Source: Tigriopus japonicus
Lineage: Eukaryota; Arthropoda; Copepoda; Harpacticoida; Harpacticidae
Direction of reading: 5' to 3'
DNA length: 64,000 nt
Assembly: GCA_010645155.1 (NCBI GenBank)
Contig: CM021322.1
Coordinates: 9,960,334 to 10,024,333 of the forward strand
Shown here: in pieces, positions 21,900 through 32,868 of the stretch
How positions within the stretch are numbered: the stretch's first letter is position 1
How the letters are laid out: each line of letters opens with the position of its first letter
Notes under the pieces: generated by a model
Seen by the model: the letters and a program-made list of their open reading frames with translations, nothing else
Told to the model about the DNA's origin: nothing
Databases searched by the model: none
Made by a program: the position numbers and the translations under genes

Positions 21900-22900
21900 G
21901 GGATGTGGCTTGATGCTGATTTTCAATCTTTTAGCTGTTGATGCTGAGTCTCAACAATCTGCAAATTGGATTGAAAGATTGCTGATTGAACCAATTTTAA
22001 GGCTGTTTGGAGAGACTGGTGATTGGATTGAGATTTTCAAGGTGGTCCATTGACAAACAACATTGCCAAAATGGAAATAAAATTTGTAATGAAGCAAATG
22101 TACCAGTATTCATATGGATGATCCTAGACACTATGCAATGGACGTCCTTGATGTTTTACTCATGCCATAAAAAATACTCAATTCCATTAATGATGTAGAT
22201 CCTAAATATTGACTTTTTTGTTTGGTTCAGTTAAGTATTTTTGGCAAGCCTTTCCAACACCTTATTTCTCTCAAATTTAGTGGTGCTGAACAGGGTGACC
22301 AGGTGTCCGATTTTTCGGCCAAAAATCAGAATTCTGTCCGAATTGTGTTCGCCAATTAGCAAAATTACCCGTTACGTCACTTCAGAGGATTCAGGATCAA
22401 ATTTTTTATTGCGTTGAAAGTGTTAAGTTACATGATATTCTTTCAATCATGTGGTTATTAGTGTCAAAGAAAATATGATCCATGCATGTTGTACATTCTT
22501 ATCAATGTTACTTTATCATAGAATCCCTATTTTTAAATTTGCCGACCTGAACATTTTTACATCTCCTGCCCTGAATTTTATGCCTTATACAAGGACCCTA
22601 GAGCAATGCTGGAGGTACTGATGGCGTTCAATCTGATTTCAATCTGCTCAATCATTTTTTGCGCACGCTACGTCGTTGCGACTGCCGATTCACGTAAAAC
22701 AGTACACTTGTCACTTCTGTGAAAAATGCGTTCGTGCAAAGAGATTATCCAAAAAAGTGACCCTGTTTTTGAAGACTTCAGACCGGGGGTGCCATCAAGA
22801 TCAAGCAAAGTTTTTCTCACTATTTTTGAAATGGACCAACGGCATTGATGGCAGCCCTAAAAGATTGAACAGATTGAAATCAGATTGAATCCCATCACTA
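21900..22900. mobile_element. hAT-like non-autonomous relic
   Basis: The left end reads TAGGGATGTGGCTTGATGCT (about 21899-21918) and the right end, read inverted, TAGTGATGGGATTCAATCTG (about 22881-22900). Both are followed inside by TGATTTCAATCT-like blocks and TTTTAG. The ends resemble hAT termini, but no 8-base duplication could be confirmed. A CAGGGTGACCAGGTGTCCGA sequence at about 22289 may be the end of another element nested inside. Confidence 0.45.
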
Positions 22901-24229
22901 GCTGGAGGCCTAACTATAATCAAGAATGCTGCCAACAATGATTAGATGGTCTATTTGAATGAAATTACGTTTTCTGTCGGCCTTTTTCCATGAATATCTT
23001 TTGGGCAATCAGGCTTCACAATGACTTGGTGACTTGAAAACATGCAATTTTGCAACATGAAATAGAATAACGAACAAATCTTGCTCTTGAGTGCACCATG
23101 CGGATCTGTTGACCTTTTCTTCAATTTTTCCAGAGCACGCCTGATCAAATCGCAGTTGAAGCAGGACTGGCGAAGTGTTACTCACTCGACCATATTAAAC
23201 TGATAAAAAGTGATTTTTTAAAAATTTTCAAGGTTTGTAAGAAACAATTATGTCATTATGTTTTAAAAGATATTCCTTCAAATTTACTAGGATACTAGAT
23301 TTGCTAGAAATTGAAACTAGTTATGGACCAAAAGCGCTTTTTTTGTTTTAGTTTCACTTTTACCTACCAAACCAAAACGAACATGCATTTTAAAGACTGA
23401 AAATTCACACCAAAGTTGAATATTTCTTGTTTCAGAAACCTTTTCAACTTCCTTATCTTTTTTAATTTGCATTCACTCAACATCAAACAATTTGAATTTC
23501 AAAGTGAATTCTGCTTGTTAAGAATTTTGTGGTCAGCCACTTTTGATTTCAAAAAATCCTTCTTTTGACAAAAATGGTTTTGGTCAGAAGCCCTTTTAAT
23601 TTCAATTTTACTGGAACACTGATTTATCCTTTCTAAGTGTAAAAAGCTGTTTTTCTGTAGTTGGTGTTTCAGTTACATAATCTCTTTTTGAAACAAGTAC
23701 TGCTTTGTGGCCCTTCTTAAGTTGTTGGTAGACAAAGCATGTAAATAGAAATTTGGTTACCTGTAATGTAGGACCAACTTTGAAAAAGTAAAATTGAAAG
23801 AGTCGTGATCGTTATTTTCAAATTAGCGAACGTAGGCAAATTTGGATGTCAAAATCAGCTGTCTTTCAAGCCCAAAATTGGATGTTTTTTCCAAAAAGTG
23901 CTAGAGTAATTCTAAAATGCTATGCAAAAATTTTCGATTCTAGAGCCTTCCAAGTAATGCTGCGCTAGAAAGATGCTAAAAATCGAGCAATGCTAATCAA
24001 AATTCTGCGATGCTTTTGGCCTTGAAAAAAATGCTAATTTTCAGAAATTAGCATAAAAAAAGCTAGTTGGCCACACTGACTCCAACGTGTAGAAAGAGAA
24101 AACGCCAAATCGCAAAAAAAACTCTGCCAATTTTTGACGTTTTCCTATTGGGATGAATTTTACTTGTTCAATTAGTACTACACACTAGTACAAAAAAATG
24201 ACAAGCATATTTCTTCATAACCTAGTATT
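22901..24229. other. intergenic, AT-rich, no gene seen
   Basis: No gene is recognised. A GCTAGTTGGCCACACTG sequence at about 24061-24077, preceded by ATGCTA-rich sequence, resembles a hAT terminus read on the minus strand, but no partner end was found. Confidence 0.35.
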
Positions 24230-25656
24230 AGTACATTATAGCGTTGGAGAGATCGATTCCAATTTGCAGCACTGGTGTCACTGGCACATTTTCTGAAAGC
24301 TCTTCAATTCGTGTCTCATTCACGTACCCAAAGTCAAAACATTTTGTCGGCGCGGCTCATTTGCTTTATTTATCTTTGCACATGCTCCCGAAAGCACTCA
24401 AAAGTGAGAAATGGTGTTCATTCCAAGGAGTACCAGATACCAATTGGCACTCTTTTGAGGTATGGAAGCCACTGAGGTGAGCGCCAAAGGGGATACAAAG
24501 CATCCCCACGTGCGGAATGTCTTGGTATGCATTTCACCTTGGGCCCCATCAATGGCCACGGCACCAACTTTGACTTGGTACAAAGTGCATCTCGTTAGCC
24601 CTTCAATATCGTAATAAAGATCCATGGTTTGCCCTTGATGCCAAGATCCTCCATTCACTGATGGTTCCAAATACGCCACCCTATAAAATCCAGTGAATCT
24701 GAACATAACTTCAAACAATATAATATACAGTAGTACCAAAGTCGTACCGGTAGAAATGCACACACGTTGGAATTTCGGGAGGGTTCCATTTAATTTGGCC
24801 CTTCCAAAAGCTGCTGATCTCGTTCACAAAGCTGAGATCCAACACTGAAGAAGGAGCTGGAACAAAGAAAGGAACTTTCGAACCCAAATGAAAAAAGAGC
24901 ACACTGAGTTGGATGGTTGCCTTCAGTTTTTGTCGAATGGATTTGGTGGACTTCTTCAGGTTCTGTACAATACAAGTCCGGTCCTCTGATTTGGATGGAA
25001 ATATTATATTTGGAACACGGCTTAAAGATGTCATACGGGTAAATGGGTAGACGATACCGACAGGAATCGTCATATCCACATGCTGCTTCTTCCATTGACA
25101 ACACGGGGCTCTAGAAATGTGGAAAGAAAATAGTGTTTCTGAAGTCCTGAAAGTCAGGCCAAAATACAGATAGGTCACACTCTACTATTGTCTCCAACCT
25201 TTCCAAAGACTTTGAAAGGAGCTTTAGTTAAGGCCGAAATACCCATTAAACGCAGTGTGTTTCGGATTGAATTTGAAGACGAGCCCGAAAGCCATAAAAC
25301 GAAATGAAGGTCCTCTTTTCTGGTACTAAGACGAGCACGAACTACAAAATGACCAAGGTATTCACTTTTCGCGCCTCTTTTAGTTGGATGAAATAGAGCC
25401 TTCGTGCAAATATGTCATTCGTTTCAATTCTATGAAGAGTTTTGGCGAAAAGGTAGCTTCTCAAAAGTTCTTTAATAGAACATTGAGGCCTTTACCCGTA
25501 GTAGTTTTCCCTCTTCATCTCGAAACTTGAATCCAAAGTGCTCTTGAAGGGTCATTCTTTCAGGAAGTTTCCAACGAAGGTCCAAAAACCGCGACGACTT
25601 TGACTCCCATACCTCAGATACAACAAAACTTTGAACATCAATCCGCAACGGCTTTC
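24230..25656 (-). CDS. fibronectin type III-like extracellular protein, partial gene model
   Basis: Several minus-strand exons encode part of a protein with fibronectin-III-like beta-sandwich domains. Exon 25656-25496 (acceptor TTAG, donor CGG|GTAAAG) encodes DLRWKLPERMTLQEHFGFKF, with the Trp/Pro pattern of an FN3 strand. A middle region at about 25360-25200 gives HFVVRARLSTRKEDLHFVLW. An exon starting near 25108 (acceptor TTTCTAG) gives a Cys-rich stretch with CGYDDSCRYRLPIYPYD. Exon from about 24852 (acceptor TTGTTCCAG) encodes SSVLDLSFVNEISSFW and IKWNPPE. It splices at CCG|GTACGA to an exon with YLEPSVNGGSW and TLYQVKVGAVA, the typical FN3 finish. A last piece near 24240-24330 reads YVNETRIEELSENVPVTPVL. 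Signal peptide, transmembrane segment and further 5' exons were not found, so the gene is incomplete. It could be a cytokine-receptor-like or adhesion protein. Confidence 0.55.
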
Positions 25657-27231
25657 CTAAGATCACAATTTAAAGATTTTAGACATCCAGGAACGAAAAA
25701 GAAAAGGAACCCATGTTAAATTATGGTCCGAAAGCAAGTAAAAAGTCCAAAAAATGTAGGAGAGGGGAGCACAGATTTTGTAAACCTTTTTCTACCTGAA
25801 TCCATATTCTTTTTACCCGAGTACCAACTTCAACTCCTTTAGTGAGTTTCTAATTTTTCAATGATTGTCGAAGAGTAGAGTTTTCAAAAGGAAATTGATC
25901 TTCGAAACAACGAACTAATTAAATTTGTTTTAGGTCCAAGTCTAAAAATATGTCTCTTTTCAGTGCTTCCATCTACATTCAACAATAAAATGGCAATCAG
26001 CACTTTTGCACCCAACAGTTATTGTTGTTGAAAATCGTCATTGTTCTTAAACCATTGGTTCAACCACTGTTTGCCTTCAAGAAAGAAATTGAGACCAAGT
26101 TTAATTCAATTTTGCTTCAATCCTATTCAAATTTTTCTTCATTTCTTTCTTGAGGCAAACCTTTCTTAATGCAAAAACAGACAGAATGAAAACATGCCGA
26201 AATTGAACATTTTAGGCAGATTCTAGATTTTGAACAATGACGATATCGCGAAATTGCAAGAGCTCAATAGAATCATAAAACAGTGGTTCACAACTTACTG
26301 CAGTATAATGCTGAGTGGCTTTTGACCATGGTAAGTAGAATTAACAGACCACCTATAAGGATGTGATGTCCCGTATGAACTTGCACTTTAAGCTTGAAAT
26401 GTCTGTCCGCCATTGTGATTTCAACTGAAATGGTTTTATTTCCTACCTTTCCTGTTATTCATAGATGTTATCGACGTTCACGATTCAATCGAAAAAAGCG
26501 ACCTCAAGCGGCACTTATGGCATGACCTGTGGTGTAAAAAAGAGAAATTCCGAAAATACGCTCTTCACTCTGCTAAGTTTGAATGCCTCTGGTACATCCT
26601 CTGTGATTTGTAATTGGCAGCAGTTAACAGCAAATTGTTACTTATTGTTTCAAAAAACAGTCTTAAATTTTAAGGACATCAAGATTTTTGCCTCGTTTTG
26701 AAGTTATTACACGTTTAAAACGTCAACTTCAGTTTCAAAATTAGTCACCCTCTACATATGAGGAAGGAGAAAAAAGGGAAAAGGAGAAGGCAAGTGGGGC
26801 CGTCAAACAAATCAGAGCGACCAATTTCAGACCTTAAAAAAGGAGTTGGGGAAGGTTTCAGACTAGTGGACTTTTAAACACCGTTGTGACAAACCAATGC
26901 AATTTTGGTGCATTACAAGTACACAGCATTTGAAGTTGGAATAAATGGCTCTAGAATGAAACGAAAAGGAAACACCAAATACTGATAAAACTTGCATAAA
27001 AAGCGAAAGAAGTTACTACATAGACCGGGTCTCTTTCTTGTGTGTACACACCACGTTTTGAATCGTGAACGTCAATAGTCAAAGACTGGTCATCAGCATG
27101 TTAGTACGGCAAGTATTTTGTTGGTCAAACATGCAACTATTGAGCACATGCAATTAAAAAAGTCGAAAAATATAAAAATTTCAACGGCACACAGGCTATT
27201 TAGAACGTTTGTAAAATCTGACCTAAATAAA
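25657..27231. other. intergenic or intronic, no exon seen
   Basis: This stretch lies 5' of the FN3-like exons and may contain undetected exons or introns. Seen directly: a foldback at about 26069-26155 (arms GTTTGCCTTCAAGAAAGAAA and inverse) within wider inverted blocks (CGTCATTGTTC near 26036 and inverse near 26235). A 16-base exact inverted pair GACGTTCACGATTCAA lies at 26473-26488 and 27058-27073. No gene is recognised. Confidence 0.4.
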
Positions 27232-27440
27232 CCTAGGAAAAATATATCGGAGCTGATCCTCTAAAAGCAAGGCAGGATTGGACAAATTTTTGAATACTAT
27301 TCCTGACCCACCCACTATTCAAGGGTTGTACAGATCTGCCAGCAGTAACTCATTGGGAGATCAAATTTCGTATAAACGTTGATTATATAAACTATATTAA
27401 TCATTAACTCATTAAAATAAACATAATCCGCCCCCCCCCA
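27232..27440 (+). mobile_element. LINE tail, copy 2 of the poly-C family
   Basis: About 85-90% similar by eye to the end of copy 1 (1830-2060). It includes GACAAATTTTTGAATACTAT, CAAGGGTTGTACAGATCTGC, the terminal TATAAACG, and the 3' end AATCCG followed by nine C. A short deletion breaks the frame near 27265. It is a strongly 5'-truncated, dead copy. Confidence 0.85.
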
Positions 27441-28427
27441 GAAAACATCATATAAACATCTAAGCAGCATTTTTTGCTCCATATTTTACCTTGATAACTC
27501 AAATTTTCCACATTTCATCTTCCCTTGCCCTACTGAATTTGTACCATATGCTCCTACATTTGCAATTTCTCTCACTTGCATTTAGAAGCAAATCAATTCG
27601 ACTCACTTTTAACATCACATCTGCATTCAACCAAAGGTCGCATGTTAACGTCAAAAAGAGCAATTGCTCAAGATTAGTAAAATCAAATCAGTTCAATGCT
27701 CCGTTACAAAAATATCATCATATCATCTATTGTGCAAACGTCACTGATATGCATAGTGTGGACTAGAAAAATGTAAAACAGATTGTATTTTCGTCTCCTC
27801 GAGCAATAAGGTTTTTCAAATTATGATGTTAACATGCGACCTTGGCTCCCAAAATGCATATATTTCTGAGTAGTTACAATTACACAAAACGAATGCTTCT
27901 GCTTGCTTTGTTTTTGTCTAATATTATTCTTAATGCTAAAAATTATTCAACTTCTCCACAAATCTGCAATCTAATTTGCAATGCCTGCTCTGAATAATAA
28001 ACCTCTATGGCAAAACTCCACAACAATCAGATTCTTTTGAAATTTATTCAATTGAGCCTCTGCCTCAAACCATGCACAATAATATGAAAATCAGGAAGTA
28101 TCCCAAAATTTGAGGCAAGAATATGAGTTTGATAAAATGTGTTCAAATCATCCAGTATTAAAAACCACTTGTAAGGTCGAACCAGATTTGAATCGAAAAC
28201 AAGCTCTCGCACTTGTGTCACCTCCTTCAAAATCACTTCATCGCCTCTGTCTAATAGAGCTGGTTTTCGATGGTGAGTTAATTTACAGCATTGTCAGTTA
28301 ATAAACCCGGAAGTTTCCTTAACAACATTGTGCAAAACCCATTCACTATATTGTTTTTCTCATTCAGATTTCAGACCGAGATTTGAACCTCCGATACACA
28401 ATAGAATAATCCTTATTGTAGTTCACC
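27441..28427. other. intergenic with one exon-like minus-strand stretch
   Basis: No gene is confirmed. At 28250-28048 the minus strand has an acceptor-like TCTATTAG. It is followed by about 66 open codons with ELVFDSNLVRPYKWFLILDD and LNTFYQTHILASNFGILPDF, ending in a stop. It looks coding-like and is vaguely reminiscent of the ligand-binding region of arthropod ionotropic receptors, but that is a guess. The rest is AT-rich. Confidence 0.3.
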
Positions 28428-28793
28428 ATGAGTACCCTCCGAAACAATTCAGGCATTTTAGGCACAGTGGTTGCCATTTCCTTGACTCTGATGTTCCTGA
28501 CCGTGCTTTTGTACAAGTTCAAAGTTCGAATGCACGACATTCATCATTTGAAGCGTGGTTTTCGTGGTGGACACCTCAAAAGATTGGCCAAGTTCCATCA
28601 TCATCAAAAACAACTGAGACATGTAGATGCCGGATTGAATCGAAGGAAACAACATCATCATCATCAACAACAACAACATAAAAATAATGACAATGAACGC
28701 AATGTCCATGACTATGAATATGAGAATGAAGTTGTCAGAGAGGCTCCCTTGTCCGATCGGACCAAGTTGTCCCAAATCCTCGGTGTGAAATGA
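28428..28793 (+). CDS. small single-pass membrane protein, His/Gln-rich, 121 residues
   Basis: Not recognised as a known family. The ATG at 28428 has a good context (TTCACC before it). The N-terminus is short and polar. Residues about 10-29 form one hydrophobic helix (ILGTVVAISLTLMFLTVLLY), followed at once by basic residues (KFKVR), which predicts a cytoplasmic C-terminus. The tail is rich in His, Lys, Arg and Gln, with a CAT/CAA-encoded His/Gln run at about residues 75-84, and ends with an acidic stretch and DRTKLSQILGVK. An acceptor-like CTCATTCAG at about 28362-28370 suggests a spliced 5' UTR. An AATAAA at 29074-29079 could end the transcript. The orientation matches the next gene. It could be an arthropod-specific small membrane protein. 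The open frame is short enough that chance is not excluded. Confidence 0.55.
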   Translation: MSTLRNNSGILGTVVAISLTLMFLTVLLYKFKVRMHDIHHLKRGFRGGHLKRLAKFHHHQKQLRHVDAGLNRRKQHHHHQQQQHKNNDNERNVHDYEYENEVVREAPLSDRTKLSQILGVK

Positions 28794-29385
28794 GAGCTAC
28801 TTTCATTGTCAAAGAGAAGGCATCAGAAGAAGGCATAAATCGTCTTTGAATATTTGTGTGTTAAAGTATGTTGTCCTATAAGTGTCCGATTACAACGTGA
28901 TAGACCAAGCCAAGTATAGGAATTCGTAATGAAGTAACCCAGAATAACTTAAAACGATGTAAGAGTGAATGGAAGACGAAAGTGTGAAACAATATTCGTC
29001 GGAACTAACTAAATTTTAGGAGCAACCTGGTGTTTTTAACCAATGCGGCGCATTGCTATGAATTCAAAGTATTAATAAAACAATTTAAAACAACATACTG
29101 AGCCTTATTTCATGTTCGTAGTAAAGAAAATTCGGTGAAAGGAATAGAGTGTCGCCTTGCAAAATCTCTGTGGTGCTTCTGACATTCGAGACGTTGATCT
29201 GTTTTGGATGTTCCAACAACGGCTTAAACCATGTAAATAATAAATCTCTAGGCTCGCCTTCAAAAGACACTTCTTTGACTTCCCTTTGTTCACAAGATGC
29301 TAGTGGAGTGAGGGAAAAAGTAAGTGATCAGTGGATTCATTGAATGTCAATCTAGCCCCATGGGCGTGGAACTTGATGTGTTCAC
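28794..29385. other. 3' UTR and spacer between two plus-strand genes
   Basis: Probably the 3' UTR of the small membrane protein gene, to the AATAAA at 29074-29079, followed by the 5' flank of the AT-hook gene. A short out-of-frame ATG (about 29360) precedes the AT-hook gene start. No other feature is seen. Confidence 0.45.
29074..29079 (+). promoter_or_regulatory. candidate polyadenylation signal
   Basis: AATAAA about 280 bases downstream of the stop of the small membrane protein gene, in the same orientation. Support is positional only. Confidence 0.4.
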
Positions 29386-32300
29386 ATGGACCCTGAGGAA
29401 GAGGTCAAAATCAAAGCTCGACGGGGACGACCTCCAGTTCGACGAGGAATATCGACTTCACTTTTTCTCGGTCGTGCCAGGCATAAATTAAGATATGCTC
29501 AGAGCTCGGACGACGAGGCTCGGGAACAAGACAAAAGGTGCCAAAGGAAAAAGGTCAAACGCAGAAAGGACGTCAAAAGAAAGAAAAGTAAAAAGAGGCA
29601 CAAATCAAAGATAAGAACCACCGAGCAACGGCTCCGCCAAATCGACGAACTTTGCCTCCCTATTTTGTCGAGAACCCTCCAACTCTCGGAAGATGATGAT
29701 GAAGTGATTGCTGTTGGGGATAATGAAGGCCTAGCCAAAAGGGTTAGCAGCCGTGATTCCGGCTTCTCGAGGCCTTTGTGCCTACCCAAACTTGCTTATA
29801 GCACGTCCCGATCAAGACCGATTTGTCTTCACATTGTTCGTGTTCATTTAGAGAGCTCGTCTATTGTAGTCGCGAGGTCCGCTTCGCCACACAATTGCAT
29901 GATGATTGGAAGGGTTCCTCCCCGATCAGCAGGGGACGTCAACCAGATCATTTGCCACCACTGTAACATGGGTTTTCCCTCATATTCGAAATACATGGAC
30001 CATCTGCGCCATTCCAACTGTGGGATCAGACAGCAACGAATGAATGACCCTCATCAAGGTCGAGGGGAACTTTACACAAACTTCCCAACAAATCCTGAGC
30101 AGCCAGCGGATCGAGATGTTGCCACGACTTGGTCGTCGTCTTCTTCGTACTATTGCTACAAGGAAACCCAGGCTAATTTGAGCCAGAAGGATCCTTTTAA
30201 GACTTCTACATCATTATCAAGTGGCTCTAGGGCTCTCCAAGTGCCGCCACAGCAACGTTACATTAACGATCCCAGTTCGTTGCTCACCAAAGGATCCTCA
30301 AGTTCCAGTTCTTCTTCGCCGGCTTTGTCTTCTTCTCACATGAGTCGAGTGTCGGCTCTGAATAATTTTGTTCAACAGCACTCAAAGAAAGACATTATGA
30401 TGCTCCCAAATGCTGAAGGGACGAGTAAAAAGCGGAAGCTCTCTCAAGGAGGCAATGGAACCACCAACAGATCCAAGATGGGGCACGAACAACAGCATTT
30501 AGTAGATTGGAACTCGGCGACAATCAGTGCTCGAGCAACACATCCCAACCACCCTTTCCCATTCGAAAGACATTACAACCATGCCGAACCCATTGGTCGG
30601 ACCATCTGGCCTCAAATAGGCTATGGATCGGGATCGCACCCCCAAAACGGCCACTTCATGCATCAAGTCAACCCCTCTAATTACCATAGAAACCTCTCAC
30701 ATTGGCATTCCCTTCATGGATTTGGAAATCCTGTTCCACCATGGCATAACCATGGATTGGTCAATCATCGACCAGCAATCTGGTCCAACGACCAAAACCA
30801 CTACACTGCGGTCATGAATCCTCACCAATGGCATCCACCCTCGTCCATTTACAACCACGAGACCCCATTTCCTAATGTCGATCCCCAGTTTTTTAACCAG
30901 TCTTCCCGATCCAGACATCTGGATAATGTTCCACAACGCCATGGCTTTCCAAGTTTCGAAGACAGACCCTCAAGCTATTATTCCAATTCCAATCGACATA
31001 CTCACCAACGATCCAGTAGTCCACAATACAACCATCAAGCTGAGCCCCCACCTCGACCCTCATCGGACGAGGATGTAATTCGAGCTGCTGCCGAGGTCAT
31101 CGCTCGTGAAAACGGTCAATTGATTCCCGAGGCACCTTCAAAAGCTCATACCAATCACGAGTCCCTGTTCAATGAAATTTGCAATGAAGCCCCATTGGAC
31201 GATGCCTCGCCCTCGGACAATATCGATTTTCATGAAGGCTTTAGTTTCGACGACCTTGGAGGTTTGAACTCTTTGATGAGCTTCGTACATACGGACAAGG
31301 AGAAAGAACACTTACGGCCTCCAGATTCCGAGGTCACCGAGTGGAAAGTACGAAGCGACCTACAAAGTCAAGAGGATCAATCCAATCTCGTCCAAGGCGA
31401 TCAGAATCATCATGTGAGTGAGCCGTGCTTGAAAGAAGATAGTCGTGACCCAGTTCTGACCACTGGGATTGCCTCATCCAATCATGAAGGGGAACCTGAC
31501 TCTTTGATGATTCTTGGGACGAGGACCACACTTTTTGACTTCCCTTCCACTGACACCTTACCTTCTTTGGAAAGGGTTTTCAAGGTGATGTGTTTCAAAA
31601 CTTTAAGGGGAAAAAGACCGAGTAACTTGATGGATTATTGACGTGCATATTTTTCAGGCCAGCGATGAAATCAGTTCTACTCTTCCGTCGGTTCGGATTC
31701 AAGATTCAAAGTCCCAAAATGAGATTGACGAGACGTTTCTTGGTTCCAAGACCACCGGTCAGGGATGTCCTGAATCGGGTAATGTCCTTGGCCATTTTGC
31801 TGCTCAAGCACGATAAATCCTGTATTTATTTCAGATACGAAAGCCTCTTGCAGTGTCATAAATACTGTGCAACTTTCCTATCTGAACAACGTCATTGCTC
31901 ACACTTTCAGGAAAATTGCCTTCAGTGTTCCAACAATCTTGATTCTTTTTTCCTTTGGTCTTGTCACAAAAGTGTCACTTTCTCTTTCCATCGCAGAATC
32001 AGAAGGAAATCAGCTCATGAGTTATGGTTCGTCAGAGGATGTCCCATTTTTGGAGCACGTTTTCCAACAAATGAAATATGAATGTCTAGTCGCTCAGTCC
32101 AGATACGCAATCGCTCTTTTAATCGGCGAGGAAGACTCACTCAAGCTCGGTCTTCTATCCAAACAGGTCCTCAAGGTCTTGACCCAATACTTGGAGCAGA
32201 AAACCACCAAAACCAGGGTACGTGAGAACTTCTGGGAATTAATCCTTCCTTGGCTTACCGAAACTTTGTATTTGGTGAAGTGGAGTTGTCGACGTGCACC

Positions 32301-32868
32301 TTTTTGGCTCCTTTCGGAAAAGGTGCAATCTTTAAAATTGAACCGAGTGTCTCTCAAACATTTTTCTGGCTTTCAGGCAGACACAAAATCGTCCTTGGAG
32401 GATCCAATTTTGGTTCCAGGAGCGTCAGGATCAAATTTCAAACGTCTTCACGAGGCGCTCAAAGCAAATATTGGACGGTTTCTAGATCTTGTTCTTCCGG
32501 AAAGTCAGAAGAGCTCTCAAGTTTTGAAGCACCACGCCAAGTCCGTGGAGGAAATTCTTGAAATTTTATGCCAACCCAAGTCTGAAGAGGACCAAGAATC
32601 GACCAAGCTCGTTTCCACCTCGGATAGCTCACAAGCTGATAGCACCACAAAATTGTTTTCCATTCAGAAAGATGACAGTGAAAGTGGAACCTTGGAACAA
32701 GATGACGGAGATGCCATGATCGACCCTCAAGATGAGATCATCACCGAAGAGCAATTACTCAAGAAGCCTTCGGGATCCATTTCCAAGATTTCAGCTGACC
32801 TGGCTCGAACTGTTTTTGTCGATGCTAAGAATTTAGGAGATATTCCTGCCTCTCCTTCACCAACATAA
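29386..32868 (+). CDS. large AT-hook / C2HC zinc-finger nuclear protein, four exons
   Basis: No named orthologue is recognised. Exons 29386-31584, 31658-31778, 31835-32217 and 32377-32868 join in frame (donors AAG|GTGATG, G|GTAATG, AGG|GTACGT; acceptors TTTCAG, TTTCAG, CTTTCAG) to about 1064 residues. Near the N-terminus RRGRPPVRRG (residues 13-22) is an AT-hook. A dense Lys/Arg block (about residues 50-80) should act as a nuclear localisation signal. Residues 190-212 form a zinc finger, C-x2-C-x12-H-x5-C (ICHHCNMGFPSYSKYMDHLR). Next come low-complexity Ser, then long Asn/His/Pro/Tyr-rich stretches, an acidic segment (SDEDVIRAAAEVIAREN), and in exons 3-4 a helical region (QSRYAIALLIGEEDSLKLGL). 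DNA binding is inferred from the AT-hook and finger. One hydrophobic stretch in exon 3 (about residues 795-815) may be an intron read through. Confidence 0.7.
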
